From positions 50,442 to 114,441 of the forward strand of contig NZ_AUCA01000004.1 of assembly GCF_000429525.1 (NCBI RefSeq): a stretch of 64,000 bases of DNA, written 5' to 3'. The translations under genes were made by a program, and so were the position numbers. Shown here in pieces: positions 35,986-43,839 of the stretch (the first letter of the stretch is position 1; every line of letters begins with the position of its first letter). The DNA is from Alicyclobacillus contaminans DSM 17975. GTDB lineage: Bacteria > Bacillota > Bacilli > Alicyclobacillales > Alicyclobacillaceae. The notes beneath the pieces are model-generated. The model made no database searches, was not told the origin of the DNA, and saw only the letters and a program-made list of their open reading frames with translations.

Positions 35986-36342
35986 TTGATTACACTGACC
36001 GAGAGTGCGGCGGACAAGTTGCGTGAAATGATCGCCGGTCGCGGTGAGGACGAGAGCGCGCTTCGCATCTACGTCAAGCCGGGCGGATGCACCGGGTTCA
36101 GCTACGGCATGGCGCTCGATGGCCCGAAAGATACAGATTTGAAGTATGAAATTCAAGGCGTCACTGTGGTGGTTGACAAGGAAAGCCTGTCGCTCATCGA
36201 CGGTTCCGAGGTCGACTACGTGGACAATTTCGATGGTTCCGGATTTCGGATTATGAATCCCAACGCCACGTCCACCTGCGGATGCGGCTCCAGCTTTCGG
36301 ACTGCGGATCAGGCGGGGCAGCCTGGGGCCTGCGACGTCTGA
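35986..36342 (+). CDS. A-type iron-sulfur carrier (HesB/IscA family)
   Basis: 118 residues. The three conserved cysteines of the family are Cys35 (KPGGCTGFSYGM), Cys98 and Cys100 (TSTCGCGSSF). It holds or delivers Fe-S clusters to apoproteins. The start is a TTG at 35986 with AAGGGAG 9 bases before it. A sigma-A promoter lies just upstream and a strong terminator follows, so it is a single-gene unit. Confidence 0.9.
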   Translation: MITLTESAADKLREMIAGRGEDESALRIYVKPGGCTGFSYGMALDGPKDTDLKYEIQGVTVVVDKESLSLIDGSEVDYVDNFDGSGFRIMNPNATSTCGCGSSFRTADQAGQPGACDV

Positions 36343-36346
36343 GAAC

Positions 36347-36379
36347 AAGCCTGTTCACCGTGGGTGAGCGGGCTTTTTT
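36347..36379 (+). terminator. intrinsic terminator after hesB
   Basis: 13-bp stem (36347-36359 with 36363-36375, two G-T pairs), loop GTG, then TTTTTT. Strongest plus-strand terminator in the window. Confidence 0.9.
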
Positions 36380-36423
36380 CGACATGGGTCAACCGAATGG
36401 GACAAGCCGAGAGGTGAAGCGGA

Positions 36424-37689
36424 TTGGCATGGTTCGAAAAAGTGCTGAAAGACCCGGTGCACGACGAGATCCTGGTGGATGATCCTTGGATCTGGCGCCT
36501 GGTGAACACAGCGGCCGTGCAGCGGCTGCGCCGCATTCGTCAATTGGGGACTTCCTATTTAACATTTCACGGCGCGGAGCACAGTCGCTTCACCCATTCG
36601 CTCGGCGCCTACGAAACCATGCGCCGCGTTCTGCACTACTTGCAGCGAGAGTACGGATGGCCCGCCGATTTGCGCGAGCGCCGGTTGGCGTTGTCCGCGG
36701 CGCTGCTTCACGATGTCGGACATGGACCCTTTTCGCATACCTTCGAGCGAATTTATCCGGTTCATCACGAGCAGTGGACGCAGCGGATTCTCATGGAAGA
36801 TGATGAACTTGCATCGGTGCTCGCGGAAATCGACGATACCTTTGCGTCTGAGTTGGCCGGCGTACTCCGAAAGGATGGTCGGCACCCGTACATTCAGCAG
36901 TTGATCACCAGTCAACTGGATGTCGACCGGATGGACTACCTGCTGCGCGATGCGCTGCACACGGGCGTATCCTACGGCCGCTTTGAGCTGGCTCGGCTAA
37001 TCCGTTCGCTGGCACTGCACGAGGGCACGGTGGTGCTCAAGCAAAGTGGGCTGCATACCGCCGAGCAGTACATTCTGGCGCGCTACTTCATGTATACCCA
37101 GGTGTACCTGCATCCGGTAACCATGGGCAGTGATCTGCTCGTCGCGCAGATCTTGCGCAGGGCGGACGAGCTTTGGAAGTCCGGCCAGTCGGTGGATATG
37201 CCTCACGAGTTGGTGGCGCTGTTTGAGGGGCAGGATGCGGTCACGGTGCGGGAATACCTGGCGGTGGACGAATCGACGCTGCAGTATGCGTTTCACAGTT
37301 GGGCGAGATCTTCCGATCCGGTGCTCCGCGATTTGGCGCAACGCTTTTTGGAGCGCAAGCTGTTCGCGCCCATCATCCGCTCGGAACCCAGTTCGGAGGA
37401 ATGGGCGGTGCTCCGAACTGCGGCCAGGGCGATGGGGTTTCATCCGGATTACTACGTGTGCGGGCGCGGATCGGAAGTTTCGGCGTACGTGTATCAGGGC
37501 CAGGGCATCTTCGTGCTTTCCGGCGGAGGGAGCGTGCAGGAACTCAGCCGCGTCTCCAAGGTCGTTCGGTCTCTGAACCCGGACGCGGAGTACTGCTTGG
37601 TCTTGCCAAAAGAAATGCTGGAGACGGAAGGTCCGTTCCAGCATCGCGTACGGTCGGTGGTGTCCGGCGGGGCACCTGTCTCTGGTTAA
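36424..37689 (+). CDS. ywfO: HD-domain phosphohydrolase, YwfO family
   Basis: 421 residues of the dGTPase-like HD superfamily. DPVHDEILVDDPW at the start, then RLRRIRQLGTSYLTFHGAEHSRFTHSLG with the first HD-type His, and LLHDVGHGPFSHTFE with the HD doublet, are typical. It is expected to hydrolyse (d)NTPs or a related nucleotide. The TTG at 36424 follows GAGAGGTG. It ends 4 bases into the tail of dedA on the other strand. Confidence 0.88.
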   Translation: MAWFEKVLKDPVHDEILVDDPWIWRLVNTAAVQRLRRIRQLGTSYLTFHGAEHSRFTHSLGAYETMRRVLHYLQREYGWPADLRERRLALSAALLHDVGHGPFSHTFERIYPVHHEQWTQRILMEDDELASVLAEIDDTFASELAGVLRKDGRHPYIQQLITSQLDVDRMDYLLRDALHTGVSYGRFELARLIRSLALHEGTVVLKQSGLHTAEQYILARYFMYTQVYLHPVTMGSDLLVAQILRRADELWKSGQSVDMPHELVALFEGQDAVTVREYLAVDESTLQYAFHSWARSSDPVLRDLAQRFLERKLFAPIIRSEPSSEEWAVLRTAARAMGFHPDYYVCGRGSEVSAYVYQGQGIFVLSGGGSVQELSRVSKVVRSLNPDAEYCLVLPKEMLETEGPFQHRVRSVVSGGAPVSG

Positions 37690-38285
37690 GGCTGCCGCCC
37701 TGCGCTGGCGCGGCGCTTGCCGAACCAAAACCACACGATAGCCACAACCAGCACCAACACACCGAAATATGTAAGGGGTTTGAGTAAGGAATCTAGTTTT
37801 TCCCAATGTTTGCCCAGTTGAAATCCGGCAAACACCATGGCGAAATTCCACGGAAGCGACCCGAGCGCCGAAAAGACGAAGAATTTGCCTAGGCGCATTT
37901 TGGCCACACCGGCGGGGTACGAAATGACGGTTCGTACGCCGGGCAACAGCCTGCCGAAGAACACGGTCCACTCGCCGTATTTGGCGAACCAACGCTCGGC
38001 GCGCTGCAGATGGGATTGCGAAAGCAGGACATATCGTCCATAACGGTGGATGAAGGGGCGTCCGCCGTAGAGGCCGATGGCGTAGGCGATGGTGCCTCCA
38101 ATCACATTGGCGATGGTGCCAACCACCACCGCGCCAAAGAAGGACAGCTCGTGGGTATACGCCAAGTAGCCGGCGTAGCCCATGACCGGTTCACCGACGG
38201 GCAAGAAAATGCTTTCCAGTGTCATGAGCACAAAGATGGCCAGACTACCATAGTGCGAGATGAATGTGCTGAGGTGGGCCGCCAC
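37686..38285 (-). CDS. DedA-family membrane protein
   Basis: 199 residues with about five membrane spans. The DedA signatures LESIFLPVGEPVMGYAGYLA and FFGRLLPGVRTVISYPAGVAKM are present; these proteins act as lipid-carrier scramblases or flippases for undecaprenyl phosphate. The start is a GTG at 38285 placed 8 bases after GAGGAGG; the open frame extends upstream without support. It overlaps ywfO by 4 bases at the 3' ends. Confidence 0.88.
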   Translation of the reverse strand: MAAHLSTFISHYGSLAIFVLMTLESIFLPVGEPVMGYAGYLAYTHELSFFGAVVVGTIANVIGGTIAYAIGLYGGRPFIHRYGRYVLLSQSHLQRAERWFAKYGEWTVFFGRLLPGVRTVISYPAGVAKMRLGKFFVFSALGSLPWNFAMVFAGFQLGKHWEKLDSLLKPLTYFGVLVLVVAIVWFWFGKRRASAGRQP

Positions 38286-38372
38286 AACGAAATCCTCCTC
38301 GGTGAAGTCTTCAATCTTGTACATCGTACACGATGTGGCGCCGTTTGTGAATGCTTCGGCGGGGGATTGGGG

Positions 38373-38401
38373 TTGACAGACCCAGCGGATCTCCGCACAA
38401 T
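38373..38401 (+). promoter_or_regulatory. candidate promoter and structured leader of the GT2 gene
   Basis: Consensus TTGACA (38373-38378), 17-base spacer, CACAAT (38396-38401). The resulting leader of about 115 bases contains two hairpins (GATGGGCG / CGCCCATC, and CAGGG / CCCTG). No known riboswitch was recognised. Confidence 0.5.
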
Positions 38402-38526
38402 GGATGGGGTGGTTGACAGCGTGGATGGGCGTGAGACTGGGACGGCCCGAGCGGTTGCCGGTCGCCCATCGACAGGCTGAAAAACTCAGGGAGTCAGTGA
38501 CCCTGTAGAAAGCTGAGGGAACGTGC

Positions 38527-39774
38527 ATGCCCTTGCTTCACGCGATGTTGAATGTGGTTTATCTCGCGATGCAGCTGTTCACGGGTGCGATTGGCGTATA
38601 CCAGATTGTGATGTCCCTGTTTGGGATCTGGCACAAGCGGGAGCCGATTCGCCACGACCCGGCAAAGCGGTTTGCGGTCATCATCGCGGCACACAACGAG
38701 GAGCGCGTGATTGGACCGCTCATTGACAGCCTTACTGCTCAAGAGTATCCAAAAGCGCTGTTCGATATACACGTCATTGCCGACAACTGCACAGACCATA
38801 CCGCGGATGTCGCACGTCGTCACGGCGCCGTGGTACATATTCGCACGGATCACGAAAAGCGCGGCAAGGGATTTGCCATTGAGTGGATGTTGGAGCGACT
38901 TTGGTCGTCGAATGTCCAGTACGACGCGATTGTGATGTTCGACGCCGACAATCTGGTGGCGCCCGACTTTCTGCGCATCATGAATGATAAGTTGATTGAA
39001 GGGAACAAGGTCATTCAGGGATACCTGGGCGTCAAAAATCCATTCGACACCTGGGTCAGCGTGTCCATGGCCATCTCCTATTGGTACAGCAATCGCATGT
39101 GGCAAAATGCCCGTCAAAATTTGCACTTGTCGTCCTCCCTCGGAGGTACGGGATTGTGCATCGACATGGCATTACTCAAAGAGATGGGATGGGGAGCAAC
39201 CGGCCTCACGGAAGATCTCGAGTTCGGTGTCCGCTGTGTGGAACGTGGCATCATTCCCATTTGGGCGCACGATGCGGTGGTCTATGACGAAAAACCGACC
39301 ACGCTGCTGGCGTCGATGCGGCAGCGCCTGCGTTGGATGCAGGGGCATTTCCACTGCGCGAAGCACCACATGGTGCCCCTGCTGATGGCCGGGATTCGGG
39401 AGCGCAATTTTGTCAAGTTTGACGCCGGGGTCTACCTGTTCCAGCCCGCGCGTTTTCTGATTCTCTTCCTGACGTCGCTGATGCTGTTGCTGCAGATCTC
39501 AACGCCGCATACCTCGCTGATGTCTCACGTCGCGTCGTTCCTGCCGACGGACTTCTGGGTTGCGGTGAATGTCTTTTTGTATTTGCAAATGCCGTTGGCG
39601 CTGTTCTTGGAACGGGTCAACTGGAAAGCGTACGTCGGGTTGATTCTGCTGCCGTTTTTCCTGTGGACATGGGGACCGGTGGTGTTTCAGGCATACTTCA
39701 CCAAGACGAACCGCCGTTGGGCCCACACGGTGCACAAACGCGCGATTCGGCTGGACGAACTGCGCAGTCGCTGA
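38527..39774 (+). CDS. membrane glycosyltransferase family 2
   Basis: 415 residues. One N-terminal span is followed by a GT-A domain: FAVIIAAHNEERVIG, the metal-binding DAD at 139-141, TED at 228-230 and QRLRW at 266-270, which is the processive-type GT2 set. Two to three C-terminal spans (LILFLTSLMLLLQ, VGLILLPFFLW) complete the layout. It probably makes a cell-surface polysaccharide or glycolipid at the membrane. The ATG follows GAGGGA. It is a single gene with its own promoter and terminator. Confidence 0.88.
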   Translation: MPLLHAMLNVVYLAMQLFTGAIGVYQIVMSLFGIWHKREPIRHDPAKRFAVIIAAHNEERVIGPLIDSLTAQEYPKALFDIHVIADNCTDHTADVARRHGAVVHIRTDHEKRGKGFAIEWMLERLWSSNVQYDAIVMFDADNLVAPDFLRIMNDKLIEGNKVIQGYLGVKNPFDTWVSVSMAISYWYSNRMWQNARQNLHLSSSLGGTGLCIDMALLKEMGWGATGLTEDLEFGVRCVERGIIPIWAHDAVVYDEKPTTLLASMRQRLRWMQGHFHCAKHHMVPLLMAGIRERNFVKFDAGVYLFQPARFLILFLTSLMLLLQISTPHTSLMSHVASFLPTDFWVAVNVFLYLQMPLALFLERVNWKAYVGLILLPFFLWTWGPVVFQAYFTKTNRRWAHTVHKRAIRLDELRSR

Positions 39775-39792
39775 TTGGAGCGCCCTTGGGAT

Positions 39793-39826
39793 GAGGCTTG
39801 CCGAGCTTTGTTCGCCGGCGAGCCTC
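39793..39826. terminator. terminator between GT2 and yunC
   Basis: 11-bp stem GAGGCTTGCCG / CGGCGAGCCTC (one G-T pair) with a 12-base loop between convergent genes. Confidence 0.7.
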
Positions 39827-39834
39827 GCTCTGTG

Positions 39835-40161
39835 TCATTGGACGATGGTCGGGGCCTTTTCAATCATCGTGACCACCGCGTCGCGAATCGGCATGCCGGG
39901 ATAAATCCCAATTTCCTCTGCGGTCTGCGTGCAGGATTCCACCGTGGCGTTCAACAACTCGTCCATGGTTTTCACGCCGACGGCGCGTGCCGCGACAACA
40001 CGGCGATCAGCCAGCTTCTCCCGAAGCAGCTGTACGTCCAGGGCGCCGCACATGACGTATCCGGCTTCTGTCTGCAGAATCAACAGGTTGGTTTTCGGCA
40101 AATGGATTTCGATGGACACGACGGAATAGTCCCCAATCCAGAGCGGCTCAACTTTCACCAT
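39835..40161 (-). CDS. yunC: YunC family protein (DUF1805)
   Basis: 108 residues. The motifs LLILQTEAGYVMCGALDVQ and ARAVGVKTMDELLNA match the conserved core of YunC/DUF1805, a small protein of unknown function in Bacillus. The ATG at 40161 is preceded by AAGGGGATACAGGT. It is monocistronic and divergent from the M42 peptidase. Confidence 0.8.
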   Translation of the reverse strand: MVKVEPLWIGDYSVVSIEIHLPKTNLLILQTEAGYVMCGALDVQLLREKLADRRVVAARAVGVKTMDELLNATVESCTQTAEEIGIYPGMPIRDAVVTMIEKAPTIVQ

Positions 40162-40305
40162 ACCTGTATCCCCCTTCGGATGGCTCCCATTCAGCTTATG
40201 GTGAAATCCACAAAGTGTGCCACCGGTACGGCATGCTTCGATCGAGCGTGCGCAATATGATACGATGAGAAAGTGTACGGCATGTTTGACAGGAGGTTGC
40301 ATGCG

Positions 40306-41382
40306 GTGACGACAAGCAGGGAACTGATTCAGCGTCTGGCGGACGCACACGGTATTTCTGGATTTGAACGGAATGTACGAAAGTTGTATGAGTCCTACCT
40401 GGCGCCGGTCTCGGAGGAACTGATTCGCGACAGGTTCGGCGGCGTGGTGGGCAAGAAAACGGGGGACGCAAGTGGGCCGAAGGTGTTGATTGCCGGTCAC
40501 CTGGACGAGATCGGCATGGTGGTGACACACATCACCGACGATGGGTTCCTGTATTTTCAGACCGTCGGCGGCTGGTGGTCTCAGGTGATGTTGGCGCAGC
40601 GGGTTGTGGTTCATACGCGAAAGGGCGAATTGATGGGGGTCATCGGGTCTAAACCGCCCCACCTGCTCACGGCGGAAGAACGCAACAAGGTCGTCAAAAT
40701 TCAGGACATGTATATTGATATCGGCGTGAAGGACAAGGAGGAAGCTGAATCGTTCGGTGTGCGCCCGGGTGATCCGATTTCTCCTTGGGGTCCCTTCACG
40801 CCGCTCGCGAATGGCAAGTACTTCATGGCCAAAGCATTGGACAACCGCCTGGGGAGCGCGGCTGCCGTCGAGGTGCTCCGCGCTTTGCAGGGGCAGAGCC
40901 ATCCGAACGTCCTGTTCGCCGGTGCCACGGCCCAGGAAGAAGTGGGGCTGCGTGGCGCACAAACGCTGGTGCACACGGTGGACCCGGATGTGGCCATTGC
41001 ACTGGACGTCGGGATTGCCGGTGACACGCCGGGCATGAAGAAGACGGAAGCGCTGAGCCGGTGTGGGGAAGGGCCCATTCTCTTGATTTACGATGGCTCC
41101 ATGATTCCGAATACCCGATTCCGTGATTTCGTTCTCGACACGGCGGCTGACGCGGGGCTGCCGGTACAGGTGGAGTACGTCTCGGGTGGTGGCACGGACG
41201 CTGGTAAATTCCACACGCACGCCTCCGGGGTTCCATCTGTGTCCATTGGATTTCCGACGCGGTATATTCACAGTCATTCGGCGGTGTACCATCAGGACGA
41301 TTTTGACAATGCGGTTCGCCTGGTCGCTGAATTGGTTCGTCGTTTGGATGCGAGCACAGTGGAAGACATTCAACAATATTGA
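40306..41382 (+). CDS. M42-family metallo-aminopeptidase
   Basis: 358-residue TET-type cytosolic peptidase. Metal and catalytic residues are visible: His65 and Asp67 (AGHLDEIG), Asp179 (ALDNRLGS), Glu211/Glu212 (TAQEEVGLRG), Asp234 (ALDVG) and a C-terminal His in the YIHSHSAVYH region. It resembles YsdC/YtoP glutamyl or lysyl aminopeptidases. The start is a GTG at 40306, 9 bases after AGGAGG; the preceding in-frame codons lack a ribosome site. Confidence 0.9.
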   Translation: MTTSRELIQRLADAHGISGFERNVRKLYESYLAPVSEELIRDRFGGVVGKKTGDASGPKVLIAGHLDEIGMVVTHITDDGFLYFQTVGGWWSQVMLAQRVVVHTRKGELMGVIGSKPPHLLTAEERNKVVKIQDMYIDIGVKDKEEAESFGVRPGDPISPWGPFTPLANGKYFMAKALDNRLGSAAAVEVLRALQGQSHPNVLFAGATAQEEVGLRGAQTLVHTVDPDVAIALDVGIAGDTPGMKKTEALSRCGEGPILLIYDGSMIPNTRFRDFVLDTAADAGLPVQVEYVSGGGTDAGKFHTHASGVPSVSIGFPTRYIHSHSAVYHQDDFDNAVRLVAELVRRLDASTVEDIQQY

Positions 41383-41512
41383 CGTGATGGAAGTGCAAGC
41401 CCAGGGCGCTTCGAATGAGTGGCGCGTGCGCGGGGATGCCGCTTGACGGCTCCCCGCAGCGGGCCTGCAGCATCGCGTGCGGTCTGTGACAAGGCATGGA
41501 GCGGAGGACGGC

Positions 41513-42007
41513 ATGATTCACGACCTGATTCGATTCATCGAAGGCATTTGGCATAATACGGCGCTTGTGGCAGCCTTCTCTGCCATTCTGATCACGCAGG
41601 TGCTCAAAGTTCCGATTCATTTCCTACAGTATCGGGTGTGGGATTTTCACAAAGTCATTGATGCAGGCGGTATGCCAAGCTCCCACGCGGCTGGCGCAGG
41701 GGCATTGGTCACCGCCTTGGCCTACGTGGTGGGACCGCAGTCTCCAGTCTTCGCGACGGCAGTGGTGTTTGCCGCTGTCGTCATGTATGATGCGGGCGGT
41801 ATTCGGCGCCATGCCGGAGAACACGCCGCACTCTTGAATCGCATTGCCTTGGAACTGCAGAAGTCCGGCTTGACCCCTCGTCCCCCCTCGAACCCAAACG
41901 TCGAGGGGGAGCGGCTGAAGGAAATCTTGGGGCATGAGCCGCCGGAGGTGGTGGCGGGAGCCGTGCTGGGGGTGCTGATTGGCGCCATGTTCGGGAAGTG
42001 GTGGTGA
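41513..42007 (+). CDS. yuiD: divergent PAP2-family membrane protein (YuiD)
   Basis: 164 residues. IDAGGMPSSHAAGAGALVTALAYVVG, VMYDAGGIRRHAGEHA and LGHEPPEVVAGAVLGVLIG are the conserved blocks of the YuiD/DUF212 family (acid phosphatase/vanadium-dependent haloperoxidase related). About four spans. Function in lipid phosphate metabolism is assumed by family only. ATG with GCGGAGGA upstream. Confidence 0.88.
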   Translation: MIHDLIRFIEGIWHNTALVAAFSAILITQVLKVPIHFLQYRVWDFHKVIDAGGMPSSHAAGAGALVTALAYVVGPQSPVFATAVVFAAVVMYDAGGIRRHAGEHAALLNRIALELQKSGLTPRPPSNPNVEGERLKEILGHEPPEVVAGAVLGVLIGAMFGKWW

Positions 42008-42010
42008 ACG

Positions 42011-42340
42011 TTATGCGTCGCCGTCCGGGAGTTCTGTGCCGTCCGATGGTGCCGCAACGCTCGAAGGGATGTCTGAAGGACGCTGCGGCATACCGTCGCG
42101 TTGAATTTTGTCCACCAACTGCTGGAGAGCCTGTTCGGCAGACGGCAGCACGGAGCTGCCGTAGATTACCACCCGTTGGCTGCCCCGCGGCAGTCCCACC
42201 GCGTAGAACGTGCCATCCGCCTGTTCATACAGCTCCACATCATAGATGTACTCCGGCGTTACATATTCGTACAATTCCTTCCGGCGCATGACACATCCAT
42301 CCGGCAGCCGAAGGGCTGACAAACGGCGTGTCTCCGACAT
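42011..42340 (-). CDS. hypothetical protein
   Basis: 109 residues, no signal peptide or membrane segment. It has a beta-rich middle (YIYDVELYEQADGTFYAVGLP), a helical part (SAEQALQQLVDKIQRD) and a low-complexity acidic tail. GAGGTGATG precedes the ATG, and it begins 6 bases after the DUF4149 gene on the same strand, so they form an operon. No family recognised. Confidence 0.6.
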   Translation of the reverse strand: MSETRRLSALRLPDGCVMRRKELYEYVTPEYIYDVELYEQADGTFYAVGLPRGSQRVVIYGSSVLPSAEQALQQLVDKIQRDGMPQRPSDIPSSVAAPSDGTELPDGDA

Positions 42341-42346
42341 GGTACA

Positions 42347-42844
42347 TCACCTCGTTGCGTCGTCGAATGGCCACCGTACGAGCGCAGCCATACTCACAAA
42401 CAGCGCGGCCGCAGCCAGTACTGCCAGCAGCTCCAGGCCCATGGAGATGCCGTGCCAAGTGTAAAACTGATGGGCGAGCGCGGGAGTCGCTTTGCTGATG
42501 GACCCCATTTTGGCTTCCAGTCGCTGCACGTTCGGCAACATGTAGAATTGGTTGACTGCGTTGAGCACCATGCCCAACAGCCCCACCCAGAGAAATCCCC
42601 GATATGTACGTGTCACGCGGCGCATGCGGCGCAGCAGCGCATAGAAAGCAAGCACGGCCACCAGCGACAGGATGGTGCACAGCGAGAAGAAGGTCGGAAA
42701 CAGTGCGCCCACGGCCTGTCCCGCCGTATCCACCGGTAACGCGGAAAACAGCTCACTCGCGGCAAACAGGGTGAAGTAACACGCGGCGCCCAGCCATAGC
42801 GCAGCCGCCGTGAAGCCGACGGCGGTAAGAATTCGGTTCAACAC
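42347..42844 (-). CDS. DUF4149-like membrane protein
   Basis: 165 residues with four membrane spans. AVGFTAAALWLGAACYFTLF at the start, QAVGALFPTFFSLCTI and LEAKMGSISKATPALAHQFYTWHGISM near the end are typical of DUF4149/TMEM205-like proteins of unknown role. The GTG at 42844 is chosen because GAGGAG is 6 bases upstream. Leads a two-gene operon. Confidence 0.7.
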   Translation of the reverse strand: MLNRILTAVGFTAAALWLGAACYFTLFAASELFSALPVDTAGQAVGALFPTFFSLCTILSLVAVLAFYALLRRMRRVTRTYRGFLWVGLLGMVLNAVNQFYMLPNVQRLEAKMGSISKATPALAHQFYTWHGISMGLELLAVLAAAALFVSMAALVRWPFDDATR

Positions 42845-42913
42845 ACGTCGCTCCTCTTTCGGGGAATGGTACACGCTTCGGTCAACAGGTGCATCGCACC
42901 ACGGTTCGTTGGA

Positions 42914-42943
42914 AATGCGGATGGACAACAGCCCATCCGCATT
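42914..42943 (-). terminator. korAB terminator
   Basis: Perfect 11-bp stem AATGCGGATGG / CCATCCGCATT with an 8-base loop, about 30 bases after the korB stop. Confidence 0.65.
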
Positions 42944-42971
42944 GATTTCCATCATACGCGCCTGTAGTGCG

Positions 42972-43838
42972 TTACGCAAATTCTTTCAGAGCATTCGCGA
43001 ACAGTTCTGGCGCGAGGTGAAGGTCCATGGAGGCAATCGGCTGTTCGGAGTACCCCGGAATCTGGTCCTGATACGAAACTCGCTCGTCGTCCCGGTAAAT
43101 GAGTCCGGTGCAGAGACCGCGGGTTTCCAACACCGTCTGCATGGCCAACGCGCGATCAGTCGGATCGTAATCTTCAACGGTTTCGAGATTGGTGATGTTT
43201 TCGCGATAGAAATCGTACGTGTTCACCTTGTTGTAGGTCACGCACGGGCTGAACACATTAATGAGTGCAAATCCCCGATATTCGATGGCCTGTTGGATGA
43301 GTGAGACCAGTTGATTGACGTCGCTGGAGAACCCCTGCGCGAGGAACCCAATGCCGGCGCCGAGGGCAATCTGAGACGGCACCAGCGCGTTTTCAATGTT
43401 GCCGGCGGGTGTGGTCTTGGCCACGAATCCGTGGGCGCTGGTGGGAGAATGTTGGCCTTTCGTCAGTCCGTAAATCTGGTTGTCCATCGTGATGTACGTG
43501 ATATCCACATTCCGCCGAACAGCGTGCATGAAGTGGTTCAGGCCGATGCCAAAGCCGTCGCCGTCACCGCCGGCCGCAATCACCGTGAGATTGCGGTTGG
43601 CCAGCTTCACGCCCTGCGCGGTCGGCAGCGCCCGGCCGTGCACTCCGTGAAATCCGTAGCTGTTGATGTACCCGGAAATTCGCCCGGAGCAGCCGATGCC
43701 GGAAATGACCGCCACCTCGTGCGGCTCCTTGCCCATGGCCGCCAGCGCCCGTTGGATGGACGCCTGTACGGAGAAGTCTCCGCAGCCCGGGCACCAGTTG
43801 GGGCGGATATCGTTGCGAAAATCCTTGACCGTTGCCAT
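42972..43838 (-). CDS. korB: 2-oxoacid:ferredoxin oxidoreductase, beta subunit
   Basis: 288 residues, thiamine-diphosphate-binding subunit. WCPGCGDFSVQASIQRAL gives the N-terminal Cys pair, the diphosphate-binding motif is AAGGDGDGFGIGLNHFMHA, and MDNQIYGLTKGQHSPTSA is the common pyruvate/2-oxoglutarate ferredoxin oxidoreductase block. With KorA it decarboxylates 2-oxoglutarate (or a related 2-oxoacid) to the CoA ester and reduces ferredoxin. It starts 1 base after the korA stop. Confidence 0.92.
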   Translation of the reverse strand: MATVKDFRNDIRPNWCPGCGDFSVQASIQRALAAMGKEPHEVAVISGIGCSGRISGYINSYGFHGVHGRALPTAQGVKLANRNLTVIAAGGDGDGFGIGLNHFMHAVRRNVDITYITMDNQIYGLTKGQHSPTSAHGFVAKTTPAGNIENALVPSQIALGAGIGFLAQGFSSDVNQLVSLIQQAIEYRGFALINVFSPCVTYNKVNTYDFYRENITNLETVEDYDPTDRALAMQTVLETRGLCTGLIYRDDERVSYQDQIPGYSEQPIASMDLHLAPELFANALKEFA

Positions 43839-43839
43839 C

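Noticed and set aside
40162..41514. Upstream extension of yunC opposite the M42 peptidase
   Set aside because: The yunC family starts at the ATG at 40161 with its own ribosome site; the rest is antisense to the peptidase.
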